A stretch of DNA of 64,000 nt, taken from positions 1 to 64,000 of the forward strand of contig CAMVQS010000001.1 in assembly GCA_947169685.1 (NCBI GenBank), written 5' to 3'. Made by a program: the position numbers and the translations under genes. The stretch is from an uncultured Prevotella sp. (lineage in GTDB: Bacteria; Bacteroidota; Bacteroidia; Bacteroidales; Bacteroidaceae). The notes beneath the pieces are model-generated. The model saw only the letters and a program-made list of their open reading frames with translations. It ran no database searches and was not told the origin of the DNA. Below are positions 55,362-64,000 of this stretch, piece by piece (the stretch's first letter is position 1; every line of letters begins with the position of its first letter).

Positions 55362-57476
55362 TCATTTGGCATTAATCTCACGCAGCAGGCGGTCGGCATG
55401 TCCCCAACGGTCCATCATGAAGAGGACGTAGCGGATATCGACGCTGATGGTACGTGCCAGCTCGCGGTCGAAGAAGATATCGCTGGAGAGGCTGTCCCAG
55501 TTGCCGTCGAAGGCCAGGCCAATGAGCTCGCCCTTTCCGTTAAAGACGGGAGAGCCAGAGTTGCCGCCCGTGATGTCGTTGTTGGAGAGGAAGCAGAGCT
55601 GCATCTTACCGCTGGTGCCGTCGGTATAAGGTCCGAAGTCGCGGGCAGAGAGCAGTTCCTTCATGATGGGCTCAGCCTCGTAGTCGATGACTCCACGCTC
55701 GCCCTGCAGCATCTTCTCCACCATGCTCTGAGCCTCGGTGTAGTAGCCTGAGGGCTGTCCGCCCAGTGTGTAGCCGCCTACCTGACCATAGGACATGCGG
55801 AGGGTAAAGTTAGCGTCGGAGTAGTTGGGCAGGTCCTGCTCCATGCGTAGCTTAGCAGCGCAGAGCAGCTTCTCCTGCTCACCGATTTCCTCGTCGAACT
55901 GGCCCATGTTTGAATAGACTGCCAACAGGAGGGAATAGACGTCGATGCCGTACTCCACACCAAGGTCGCGGGAGTATTCCTTCTGGTTGATATAAATGGG
56001 CTTGCCACTGCGCATGAGCACAGAGTTCTCGTAGAGGTAGCGGGCATAGCGCTGGCAGTCGCCACCGAAGCGGCTGTCGATGGTATTGTAGAAATCGGGA
56101 AGATAGACAGAGATGGCCTGCTGGCGATAGTTCTCGAGCAGAGTACCCAGAATCTCACAGTCGGTATTCAGATCCCATTCGCTGGTGTTATCGGCAAACT
56201 CAATATACTGCTTCTTGGCCTTGTTCTCTGGTCCCTTGACCTCCATACGGCCAGTGCTGCTCCGGAAGGCACGCATGGAGAGCTGGTCGGTGAAGAAGGT
56301 CTCGTAGATGAGCGTAAACATGCGGGTGGCCTCATAACGCTGCTTATAAAGCTCGTTGAGGCGGTCGAAGTCGAGCTGTCCCTTCAGGTAGCCGGTCTCG
56401 TCCTGCCAACGACGCAGCTTCAGCTCAAACATCTGCTTCTGGGCTACCAGTCCGATGCTGTCGATACACTTGTTCATGCCGATGGAGTTCTTCCAGTAGT
56501 TGGCACTCTGGGCAAACTTGGAGTCGTACATAATGCGGACGGCCTCTGAAGCACGCATGTGACGAACCATGACATCCTGCTTGACGCCACGGATCTGGGC
56601 ACGCACGGCATTCTCGGCATAACGCTCCAGAATACCATAGCTGGACAGATAACGGCTCGTGCTGCCAGGATAACCCATCGTCATGGCGAAGTCACCGTTC
56701 TTATAGCCTTTCATGGAGACGGGAGCCCAGCTCTTGGGATGATAGGGCACGTTTCTCCCACTGTACTCGGCTGGGCCGTTGGTCACAGGGTCGGCATAGA
56801 TGCGGAAGACGCTGAAGTCACAGGTCTGGCGCGGCCACATCCAGTTGTCGGTCTCACCGCCGAACTTACCCATGGACTTGGGAATGGCGAACACCAAGCG
56901 TACGTCCTTGAAGTCACGATAGGTGGTGAGGTAGTACTTGTTGCCCTCGTAGAACGGCTTGATCTCAACGCGCAGCGTGGAGTCCTTCTGGTGAATCTCC
57001 TTGGTCATGGCATTCTCCACACTGTCGATGAACTGTGCCAGCTGACGGCCGGAAAGGTTCATCAGACCTTTGGCATTGAGTTCGGAAGTGATGTCCTTCT
57101 GCTCAATCATGAAGCTGACGAAGAGGTCTTCGTTGGGCAGCTCCTCGGCGTAGCTCTTGGCATTGAAGCCATTAAGCATGTAGTCGTGCTCAACGGTAGA
57201 GTGCTGGCGAATGGCATCGAAGCCGCAGTGATGGTTGGTGAATACCAGTCCGTCAGGCGACACGACGACGCCCGAGCAGAAGCCGCCGAAGTTCACGACA
57301 GCCTTCATGATGGCGTTCTGGCCACTATAGAGTGACTCGTAAGGGAGAGAGAAACCCTCGGCCTGCATCTGCTGATAGACAGCCTGCGGCAGGTCGTACA
57401 ATGTCCACATGCCCTCGTCGGCCTTGGCCTGGAAAGCAGAGAGCAGGACAACAATTGATAATAAAATCTTCTTCAT
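55362..57476 (-). CDS. S46 dipeptidyl-peptidase, DPP7 type
   Basis: Periplasmic serine exopeptidase that releases N-terminal dipeptides. 704 residues from MKKILLSIVVLLSAFQAKA. Catalytic His in VFTNHHCGFDA (H83) and Ser in GGNSGSPVFNGKG near the C-terminus; the Asp lies in the intervening barrel. The specificity segment reads LIGLAFDGNWDS: Gly at the position where acid-specific DPP11 has Arg, so hydrophobic-preferring DPP7 is indicated. It starts 1 nt after the flippase stop. The ATG at 57506 in the same frame would overlap the flippase and is not preferred. Confidence 0.94.
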   Translation of the reverse strand: MKKILLSIVVLLSAFQAKADEGMWTLYDLPQAVYQQMQAEGFSLPYESLYSGQNAIMKAVVNFGGFCSGVVVSPDGLVFTNHHCGFDAIRQHSTVEHDYMLNGFNAKSYAEELPNEDLFVSFMIEQKDITSELNAKGLMNLSGRQLAQFIDSVENAMTKEIHQKDSTLRVEIKPFYEGNKYYLTTYRDFKDVRLVFAIPKSMGKFGGETDNWMWPRQTCDFSVFRIYADPVTNGPAEYSGRNVPYHPKSWAPVSMKGYKNGDFAMTMGYPGSTSRYLSSYGILERYAENAVRAQIRGVKQDVMVRHMRASEAVRIMYDSKFAQSANYWKNSIGMNKCIDSIGLVAQKQMFELKLRRWQDETGYLKGQLDFDRLNELYKQRYEATRMFTLIYETFFTDQLSMRAFRSSTGRMEVKGPENKAKKQYIEFADNTSEWDLNTDCEILGTLLENYRQQAISVYLPDFYNTIDSRFGGDCQRYARYLYENSVLMRSGKPIYINQKEYSRDLGVEYGIDVYSLLLAVYSNMGQFDEEIGEQEKLLCAAKLRMEQDLPNYSDANFTLRMSYGQVGGYTLGGQPSGYYTEAQSMVEKMLQGERGVIDYEAEPIMKELLSARDFGPYTDGTSGKMQLCFLSNNDITGGNSGSPVFNGKGELIGLAFDGNWDSLSSDIFFDRELARTISVDIRYVLFMMDRWGHADRLLREINAK

Positions 57477-57477
57477 A

Positions 57478-58929
57478 TTATTTGTTCTTTCTAAAATATT
57501 TGCCAATAAGGGGAAGACCGCTCAAGGGGAAGTCGTAAACCAGCACATGGGTTATGAAGACCAGAATTAGAGCGGTGTTGACGGTGAGGGATGCCCACAG
57601 GGGCAGCAACTGACGTCCATAATGCATGGCTGCAAAGGACAGGATGGTCAGAATGATATAGACAAAGATGGACCGTCTCGGATAGACGATGGGGTGATAG
57701 ATGCGTCCCACGATGTAACTGAGCATCATTGCCGTGAAGTAGCCGAAGAAACCGGCCCACGCACAGGCGATATAGCCGAAACGGGGTACGAAGATGACGT
57801 TGATGCCAATGAGAATGGTACAGCCTACGCCTGAGAAGATGGCGCCCCAGAAGGTCTTGTCTTCCAGCTTGTACCAGAAGGAGAGGTTGAAGTAGATTCC
57901 CATCATGATTTCTGCTGCCATCACAATGGGCACTACACGCAGGCCGACCCAATAGTCGGGTGCTATGATATGCTTGATAATGTCGATGTAACCAATGACA
58001 CAGAGGAAAGCCAACATGGTGAAGATGATAAAGTACTTCATGGCAGTGGCCTGCATGAAGTCGTTGTCCTTGTCGTGCGTTTTACCAAACACGAACGGCT
58101 CGTAAGCATAGCGGAAGGCCTGCGTAATCATGGCCATAATCATGGCAATCTTCACCGTAGCGCCATAAATGCCAAGCTGCATCTTCATATCGGCACCTTT
58201 ATAGACGAAGGGGAAAAGTATCTTGTCGGCGACCTGGTTCAAGATGCCGGCAATACCAAGAATGACGATGGGCCAGCTATAGTTGAGCATACGACGCATG
58301 AGCTGACGGTCGAAACCGGCACGGATGCCCATGAACTCCTTGAAGAGACAAAGCGTGATGACGGTAGAGCTGATGAGATTGATGTAAAAGGCATAACCCG
58401 GGTCTTCACCTTCAAGCAACAGGTAATATATCAGGTTCAGCAAGATAGTGATGGCAATGTTCAGCAGCTGCAAGGCAGCAAACTTCACCGCCTTCTTCTG
58501 CTGACGCAGATAGACAAAGGGGATGGCACGTACGGCATCAATGGCTACCGTCAGAGCCATAGCCCAGACATACGACGGATGATTGGCATAACCGAGGAAG
58601 TCGCTGACAGGTGCAAGGAACAATAATACTAAAACCGAGAACAACAGTGCCGCTGAACTGACACCGATAAGCGCTGTTGAGAAGACACGTTGGGGATTCT
58701 CACCTTCCTTATTGGCAAAACGGAAGAAGGTGGTCTCCATACCAAACGTCAGCAGCACTAGGATGAGCGCCGTCAGCGCATACATATTAGTGATGACACC
58801 ATAACTGCCACTCTCTGCCGACATCTTGGCGGTATAGAGTGGTACGAGCAGGTAGTTGAGGAATCTGCCGACGATGCTCGAGAGTCCGTAGATGGCCGTA
58901 TCCTTGGCCAATGACTTCATATTTGCCAT
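57478..58929 (-). CDS. Wzx/MATE-like polysaccharide flippase
   Basis: 483-residue inner-membrane protein with about 14 helices: MKSLAKDTAIYGLSSIVGRFLNYLLVP, FGMETTFFRFANKEG, INLISSTVITLCLFKEF, LNQVADKILFPFVYKG, AFRYAYEPFVFGK. It probably flips a lipid-linked oligosaccharide. ATG 58929 lies 8 nt after the -7 box; ATG 58920 (MKSLAKDT) is an alternative with a 12-nt longer leader. Head of an operon with DPP7, protease copy 2 and the esterase. No glycosyltransferases lie beside it. Confidence 0.9.
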   Translation of the reverse strand: MANMKSLAKDTAIYGLSSIVGRFLNYLLVPLYTAKMSAESGSYGVITNMYALTALILVLLTFGMETTFFRFANKEGENPQRVFSTALIGVSSAALLFSVLVLLFLAPVSDFLGYANHPSYVWAMALTVAIDAVRAIPFVYLRQQKKAVKFAALQLLNIAITILLNLIYYLLLEGEDPGYAFYINLISSTVITLCLFKEFMGIRAGFDRQLMRRMLNYSWPIVILGIAGILNQVADKILFPFVYKGADMKMQLGIYGATVKIAMIMAMITQAFRYAYEPFVFGKTHDKDNDFMQATAMKYFIIFTMLAFLCVIGYIDIIKHIIAPDYWVGLRVVPIVMAAEIMMGIYFNLSFWYKLEDKTFWGAIFSGVGCTILIGINVIFVPRFGYIACAWAGFFGYFTAMMLSYIVGRIYHPIVYPRRSIFVYIILTILSFAAMHYGRQLLPLWASLTVNTALILVFITHVLVYDFPLSGLPLIGKYFRKNK

Positions 58930-58937
58930 AACGCAGG

Positions 58938-58969
58938 CAAAATTACAATAATTATTTGATACTACCAAA
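58938..58969 (-). promoter_or_regulatory. Promoter of the flippase-DPP7 operon
   Basis: TTTG (58969-58966), a 20-nt spacer and TAATTTTG (58945-58938). The first ATG is 8 nt after the box. Confidence 0.8.
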
Positions 58970-58973
58970 AAAA

Positions 58974-59000
58974 AGAGCGCCTGCATCACGCAGCCGCTCT
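58974..59000 (-). terminator. Terminator of the first LruC-type gene
   Basis: AGAGCG-C-CTGC-ATCAC-GCAG-C-CGCTCT forms a 6+4-bp stem with one internal mismatch. On the minus strand it is followed by a run of T; it overlaps the -33 region of the flippase promoter. Confidence 0.8.
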
Positions 59001-59033
59001 CTTTCTTTTAAAAAATATAGAGTATTTGATGTA

Positions 59034-60743
59034 TTATAATTTGAATGACTGCCACCACTTGGATACGAAGCCAGTTTCTGTTGCCCAGTCAACAAACAAC
59101 TCATAATGTTTCTTGATGCTCTGACGCTCTTTCAGAATTCTATAAGATGGATCAACTGCCAACTTACATGTAGGCTCATTCTTTGGAGCGGTCAGCTCTT
59201 GTATTTCGCCATCCTTCAGTGCGAAGAGAGTCAGTTTTTCGTTGGCCTCTTCAGCGTCAGCTATAGAAACATTCAGTAGGTTAGTGATATCAACCGCCTC
59301 CAGACCGTCGACTGCACCGTATTCACCTTCAGCAGTTGCGTGGGTATTTATCATAGTCTTCACAGTGATGTCTTTGTCGGGGTTAGCTGCAGCAAAGATG
59401 TGATGTATCTCATGTGCATCGTCTTGAACATTGATATAGAGAGGAAGTGTACCACCGGCAGCTACCAACTTAATCTTTGCAGGTGATCCGTATGTTACGT
59501 CAAGGACGATATCGTTAAAGTCAAAATCACCGTCCTGCTGGGCACTAATATCCTCACCAAGAATGCGAAGGTCTCCTTCAGGAATTGTCTCTGCTTCGAT
59601 GAGTGTAACAATCCAGTCGCTGAAATAACCGTCAGCACCACCATGTACTTTCACCCACTTCTTCAGTGAGCCACCTGCAACAGGCAGATAGCCCTGAGAA
59701 AGAAGATCCTCGTTAATCTTCTTCATATTAAGGCACTTGCCATAACCATCAATATTGATAGTAATGTCATCGTCGCTAGTGTATTCGATGAAATCACCGC
59801 AATATTCGTTCTGATCTGATTTCAGGAGATGAACGAGTTTGCCGTTGTATTTCATGTTTTCGTAGCCTTCAACAAAGACGGGTTGCCAATTGCTGTCGTA
59901 TCCGCTGATTGTAGAGGTAACTTTTTGTCCATCCCAGATTCTACCATCGGTAGCAGGACCTTCATAAGTAGCGTATTGGAAGTTGTCACCATTTTTAGCA
60001 TAGATGTCTTCTCCAACAACCTGTTCGAAGTCGAAACCCATAAATGAGCGTTCCCAACCATCGTTGAGCGTCTTACCAACACCTTTTTCTTCACCCCATT
60101 CTTCAATTGTCTTCCAATTTACAAGGCCAGTATAGTTAGTATGACCCAGCGAACCGTCAGAGTTGAAGTAACCAAAGAGGTGAGTACCCGAGTTTACCAT
60201 CAGCATTCTGCCACCCCAGTCCGTGCAGTTACCGTAGTTGAAGTTGAAAATATGCTCATGAGTACCATCTGAGAGTACTGCCTCAAGATGATCCATGTGG
60301 TCAGAGCCTACTACCCAGCCGTTATTAGCAGACTGGTATTTTTCGGCAGTCTCAGAATAACTATTATTAGCATCCGTACCGCCTTTATAAACCTGCTGAA
60401 TCCAATAGTTTGTGAAACCAGGATCATTGTATCTTAGACCTGTATGACACTGAAAATACTTGTAAACACGTTCTTTTTGACCGTCAGTCAGTTCGGGCGG
60501 AACTCGCCAACCTTCTGCTTCCCACATGTTACCATTGGGGTAGGATCCACGTGTTGCAAAGAGACTTCTCGTTGAAGAGAATCCCCAATCCTGACCAGCA
60601 GCAATAGGAGCTCCCAACATACGGAGGAAAGCCTGATCGTACTTAGCCTTGTTAATGTCGGCCTGGCTCATTGTAGCGACATCATTCTTAGTACAGCTTG
60701 CAAGGGCAAGAACTGCAAGAGCCATCATCAAATACTTCTTCAT
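59034..60743 (-). CDS. LruC-domain surface lipoprotein 1
   Basis: 569-residue lipoprotein (MKKYLMMALAVLALASC, lipobox LASC). The N-terminal half has repeated acidic and aromatic turns (WGFSSTRSLFATRGSYPNG, DHMDHLEAVLSDGTHEHIFN). The C-terminal LruC/DUF4842 region carries DGDFDFNDIVLDVTY, a probable calcium-binding signature, followed by KIKLVAAGGTLPLYINV. Role unknown; a surface-structure or adhesin role is plausible. A possible TAATTTTG -7 box lies at 60821-60814. It is separate from the two LruC genes to its right. Confidence 0.8.
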   Translation of the reverse strand: MKKYLMMALAVLALASCTKNDVATMSQADINKAKYDQAFLRMLGAPIAAGQDWGFSSTRSLFATRGSYPNGNMWEAEGWRVPPELTDGQKERVYKYFQCHTGLRYNDPGFTNYWIQQVYKGGTDANNSYSETAEKYQSANNGWVVGSDHMDHLEAVLSDGTHEHIFNFNYGNCTDWGGRMLMVNSGTHLFGYFNSDGSLGHTNYTGLVNWKTIEEWGEEKGVGKTLNDGWERSFMGFDFEQVVGEDIYAKNGDNFQYATYEGPATDGRIWDGQKVTSTISGYDSNWQPVFVEGYENMKYNGKLVHLLKSDQNEYCGDFIEYTSDDDITINIDGYGKCLNMKKINEDLLSQGYLPVAGGSLKKWVKVHGGADGYFSDWIVTLIEAETIPEGDLRILGEDISAQQDGDFDFNDIVLDVTYGSPAKIKLVAAGGTLPLYINVQDDAHEIHHIFAAANPDKDITVKTMINTHATAEGEYGAVDGLEAVDITNLLNVSIADAEEANEKLTLFALKDGEIQELTAPKNEPTCKLAVDPSYRILKERQSIKKHYELFVDWATETGFVSKWWQSFKL

Positions 60744-60929
60744 AATGAGTTTGATTTAATTTTTAATGGATTAATAGAATAGATACATTATATGTGTATT
60801 ATTGATTGTGCTGCAAAATTATAATAAATATTTGTTCTAGTTGAAAGAAATGTGTTAATTTTTGCAAATTATTACAAATCAATAACATGATGTTACATTT
60901 GCGTAAATGTTATTAAGAGAGGATACGCA

Positions 60930-62195
60930 TCAATATACGGAACCTTGCATTGGATAAAGATACCAATCGATGGCTTGATTGCGATTGGCTGCCCATTCTC
61001 CAAAAGAATGTCCACGTTCACGGTAACATCCGCGAATTACACCTTCTTTGTAGCTGCCAATAGTATAGCCTTGAAGTGGATAGCGGAACCATGAATATGG
61101 AATTTCCAGTGCCCACGTATAGCCTGTATCATAGTTAAATGGGTTTCCGCTGTAGTAGTGGAACAAAACTTCGTCATGTTTGTAGAGGTATTTGTGTACT
61201 TCCCAAATGGAACCATTATAGTTATACGCGACAAAGGGGTCTATAATGTCGTAAGTGACTGCTTTCGCTCGTCCCTTTTGTTTAAACTTTACCAGATAGC
61301 TAACTGTTACTTCATTGGCATATAAATAAGAAGGATCTGTGCTATTGCCCACATTATAATATCCACGTATCACTTGGGCACTTGCGTCGATACCATCACT
61401 ATTCAAGGCTATATGTGCGTCGTCAAAAAGATTGATGACAGCTTCACCATTGAGACTATGAAGCAAATCTTCCCCATCCTTGATAATAGTACGTCCAAAA
61501 GAACTATTGACTGCAAAGCTCTTGTTGTTCACGCGTGTTAAGCTCTCAATCTCGTCATAGTCTACTCCTGCCAAACGAAGGGCTGCGGCTTCTTGTAACA
61601 TAGTACCTACAGCAACAAGTGTAACATTAAGTTGAACAGTATAATCATCAACATCTTTTCGTGAAATACGTAGAACGAGGTCGTTAAAATCCCACGATGA
61701 ACTGGGTTGGGGATAGTCTGTACAGAAACAATAATAAACTTCTTGTTGTGACGGTTTATAAGTACGTTTGGCTGCTTTGCTGTCAGTGAGCACAGTTACC
61801 TTAGAGTCACCTTTTTTAAAGGGTGTAACATGATAAGCTCCATCCACAGTCACTACGGCAGCATACAACTGGTGCTGAGCCAATGCCACAGAATATAACA
61901 TAGATGCAGATCCTCCATCGCTAATAGGCTGTTCGCTCAAAATTTCTGCCGTTTCATTCTCGTGTGGGTCTTCCGTGAGCAGTAGAACACGGTCAGAATT
62001 ACTGACCGTGTTCTCTACGTGTATATTATGCTCTGACATGAGTCGCCAGGTGTGATAAGCATCCACCGTATCGTTGTGGAAAGAATAGTCAAGAATCTGT
62101 TCTACAATTTCCTTATCGTATAATTCCGTCTCACATGATGATAAACTATACCCCAATATAAAGACAAAAGATATTAAAACGGTGAATTTTTTCAT
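60930..62195 (-). CDS. LruC-domain surface lipoprotein 2
   Basis: 421-residue lipoprotein (lipobox LSSC). The LruC-like signature SSSWDFNDLVLRISR is near residue 168, then YTVQLNVTLVAVGTMLQEAAA. The C-terminus is rich in Tyr and Trp. It lies 25 nt after lipoprotein 3 and is probably co-transcribed with it. Function unknown. Confidence 0.75.
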   Translation of the reverse strand: MKKFTVLISFVFILGYSLSSCETELYDKEIVEQILDYSFHNDTVDAYHTWRLMSEHNIHVENTVSNSDRVLLLTEDPHENETAEILSEQPISDGGSASMLYSVALAQHQLYAAVVTVDGAYHVTPFKKGDSKVTVLTDSKAAKRTYKPSQQEVYYCFCTDYPQPSSSWDFNDLVLRISRKDVDDYTVQLNVTLVAVGTMLQEAAALRLAGVDYDEIESLTRVNNKSFAVNSSFGRTIIKDGEDLLHSLNGEAVINLFDDAHIALNSDGIDASAQVIRGYYNVGNSTDPSYLYANEVTVSYLVKFKQKGRAKAVTYDIIDPFVAYNYNGSIWEVHKYLYKHDEVLFHYYSGNPFNYDTGYTWALEIPYSWFRYPLQGYTIGSYKEGVIRGCYRERGHSFGEWAANRNQAIDWYLYPMQGSVY

Positions 62196-62220
62196 ATTTT
62201 ACTCTAAAAACAGTATAACA

Positions 62221-64000
62221 CTATTTAGACATCACGTATTGCTTCGGATATTTATACCAATGGGGCGCCTCATCGGTGGTGGTAGCGAACGTTCCGAAGC
62301 TTTGGTCGTCCTCTTCCGTATTCGTACTGCTATACGCTGTCATAATGTTAACATACTCCTTCGGCCACTTCCAATTGCCAGGAATAACAATTCCGAAGGG
62401 CGGCTCTCCAGTATGTGAGAGGCGCATCTCCCCATTTTCTTCAGAGTAGATGGCCAATGGTAAAGCAGCAGGATCATAATCTCCCTTGTCGATAGTAATA
62501 ACAGCAGGTAAAGCGTCGCCTCCAGTATTATCTGTAACACCTGTGTTCAGCATGATGCAACTCGATGCCCAAGGATCACGAGGTGCGCCCATCATGGCAT
62601 GTACCTCTGTTTCCTGACGCTCATCGTCGCAGAGTACGGTGTACTGGCCTTCGTAGTGGGCTACCTCTCCGTTAACAGGCGAAGCTGCAGGATAGAGGTG
62701 GAGGTACAATTGAAGTGTAGCACCAGATGCCACAACAGTCAGCTGAATTTTGTCTCCTGCAATCTCCTGTGCGCGAATCACCACGTCGTTCATGTCATAG
62801 TCACCGCCGTTGGTATCCTCAAAGGCGTAGCTATAGACGGGGTAGGTATCTTCAATCACAGGAATTTCTTCTATTTCAATCGGTGTAATACCAGGGGAAC
62901 ATTCACTTTCCTCAATCTCTGCTACGTTATAAGCTCCCTTTTGAACTAATACGGCATTACCGTTACCTACTTGAGAGTAGAGCACAGCACCAGCCTGTGC
63001 ATTGGGGTCAGCCATCTTCTTGTTGTATTCATACGTATTGGTACCATTCAACATGTTGATGACCTTCTCACAAGCCGTCAAACTATATGCATTGTCTGTG
63101 ACATTGAGGTTGTCAATGCTCAGATAGATATTGTTGCTGATAGCTGTCACCATTGTTTCGTCAGTAACAGTGTAGTTGGTTGCTGTTGACAGATTATGAG
63201 CTTCGTATGCACCTTCCACACTGCCAAACTGCAAGAATGCGTAATCACTCTCGGTAGGACCGACGATATTAACATTGTTTAGAGCTACGGCACCTGTCAC
63301 TTCCATCAGTGAATTGTTCATAGCATAAATATAAGATGGATCAGACGTAGCATCCTCCGAACAACTCATCTCCAGATTGCCAGCTTTGAAATAGGCATTC
63401 TCTCCCTGTACAATACAACGACCAGCGTAGGTATTGGTGCACTCAAACCAACAGTTGTTGTAAAGGCGCAAGTTAGCAGTACCCGAACTCTTTGGTGCCT
63501 GGGTAACCAGCATCTTCTTGTGGTTGATATACAGACTGTTTGTCGAGGGACCTTCCAGCGTGCCAACGGTCATATTACCGTAGTTGAAGAAAGCTCCGAA
63601 GTTGTTGCAGAACGTACCAATGTTAATGGTTCCGCCATTGTAGCCGTAGCCGTCCTCTGCAGTACCGTTGGTGATGGCTATCTTACCTGCACCTGTAATC
63701 TTACCACCTGGCATGACAACAATGCGGGCTTGATTCACAAAAGTCATATAGGCATTGGCCGGAATATTCAACTCGCCACCGTTAGCAATAAGGATATAGG
63801 CATTGCCACCGATGCGCTGTTCTCCCTCGGGAAGCGTCCACTTACCTGTTACAGTCATCCAGCGGTGAGCACGGTGCCATTCACCATTCTCGTAATAATC
63901 CTCACTGGCCATTACAGGAATCATCTTGTTATAATTGCCAGTAATCTTGAAGTTGAGCACCCAGTTGGGGTCAGTTACCCACTGGCCTTCTGTACCTTCT
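62221..64000 (-). CDS. LruC-domain surface protein 3 (5' end beyond the window)
   Basis: The frame is open to the right edge (EGQWVTDPNWVLNFKI precedes any start), so the N-terminus, including any leader, is missing. About 593 residues are present. A right-handed beta-helix-like region with many Asn/Gly turns (about the first 300 visible residues, IANGGELNIPANAYMTF, GGKITGAGKIAITNG) is followed by the LruC signature NGGDYDMNDVVIRAQE. The end is VIPGNWKWPKEYVNIMTAY. It heads the operon with lipoprotein 2. It is probably a cell-surface adhesin-like protein. Confidence 0.8.
   Translation of the reverse strand, partial: EGTEGQWVTDPNWVLNFKITGNYNKMIPVMASEDYYENGEWHRAHRWMTVTGKWTLPEGEQRIGGNAYILIANGGELNIPANAYMTFVNQARIVVMPGGKITGAGKIAITNGTAEDGYGYNGGTINIGTFCNNFGAFFNYGNMTVGTLEGPSTNSLYINHKKMLVTQAPKSSGTANLRLYNNCWFECTNTYAGRCIVQGENAYFKAGNLEMSCSEDATSDPSYIYAMNNSLMEVTGAVALNNVNIVGPTESDYAFLQFGSVEGAYEAHNLSTATNYTVTDETMVTAISNNIYLSIDNLNVTDNAYSLTACEKVINMLNGTNTYEYNKKMADPNAQAGAVLYSQVGNGNAVLVQKGAYNVAEIEESECSPGITPIEIEEIPVIEDTYPVYSYAFEDTNGGDYDMNDVVIRAQEIAGDKIQLTVVASGATLQLYLHLYPAASPVNGEVAHYEGQYTVLCDDERQETEVHAMMGAPRDPWASSCIMLNTGVTDNTGGDALPAVITIDKGDYDPAALPLAIYSEENGEMRLSHTGEPPFGIVIPGNWKWPKEYVNIMTAYSSTNTEEDDQSFGTFATTTDEAPHWYKYPKQYVMSK

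Overview
The window comes from a Bacteroidota chromosome, most likely a Prevotella-type gut or rumen xylan degrader (inference). Support comes from the promoters (TTTG, 19-20 nt, TAnnTTTG), a PorZ component of the type IX secretion system (T9SS), S46 dipeptidyl-peptidase, LruC-type surface lipoproteins, and a run of GH43, GH10-CE1, GH3 and CE15 xylan enzymes like those of Prevotella. No rRNA, tRNA, CRISPR array or prophage was seen.

Layout. 0-5 kb: mutS (cut by the left edge), divergent from a REP-associated-type transposase that carries its own palindromes, then a secreted adhesin-like protein. 5.5-15.2 kb: endonuclease I, then a tight plus-strand run leuS, yitT, rdgB fused in frame to porZ, and two AT-rich glycosyltransferase genes that abut nadA. 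16.2-16.5 kb: an AT-rich gap with three perfect DnaA boxes, resembling a replication origin. 16.5-22.8 kb: GH8 and a two-domain esterase, then housekeeping genes (uracil-DNA-glycosylase-like protein, aldo/keto reductase, ybeY, coaD, ruvB). 22.9-23.2 kb: a rod-like structured RNA, probably 6S RNA. 23.2-25.7 kb: a small barrel protein and two lipoproteins. 25.7-26.1 kb: a duplicated fragment of a downstream GH43 gene. 26.1-30.3 kb: an operon of ECF sigma factor, anti-sigma factor, secreted protein and outer-membrane receptor.

30.4-41.7 kb is a six-gene xylan operon (CE15, GH3, GH10-CE1 and three GH43), divergent from two Cache-domain sensor proteins, the first of which has lost its kinase core. 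45.4-50.7 kb is an operon of exported proteins (a thioredoxin-fold lipoprotein without catalytic cysteines, a small secreted protein, a DUF3160 protein and an aspartic protease with PDZ). 50.7-51.6 kb is a graveyard of gene remnants, a 22-nt tandem array and an orphan promoter. 51.6-58.9 kb holds a small secreted protein, a CapA-like phosphatase, and a minus-strand operon of flippase, DPP7-type peptidase, a second copy of the aspartic protease and an acetyl-esterase. 59-64 kb holds three LruC-type surface proteins, the last cut by the right edge.

The themes are envelope secretion (PorZ plus probable T9SS cargo), arabinoxylan breakdown, and surface proteolysis. Superimposed are short dispersed repeats that have entered coding sequences in frame, in two cases supplying the hydrophobic core and cleavage site of a signal peptide.
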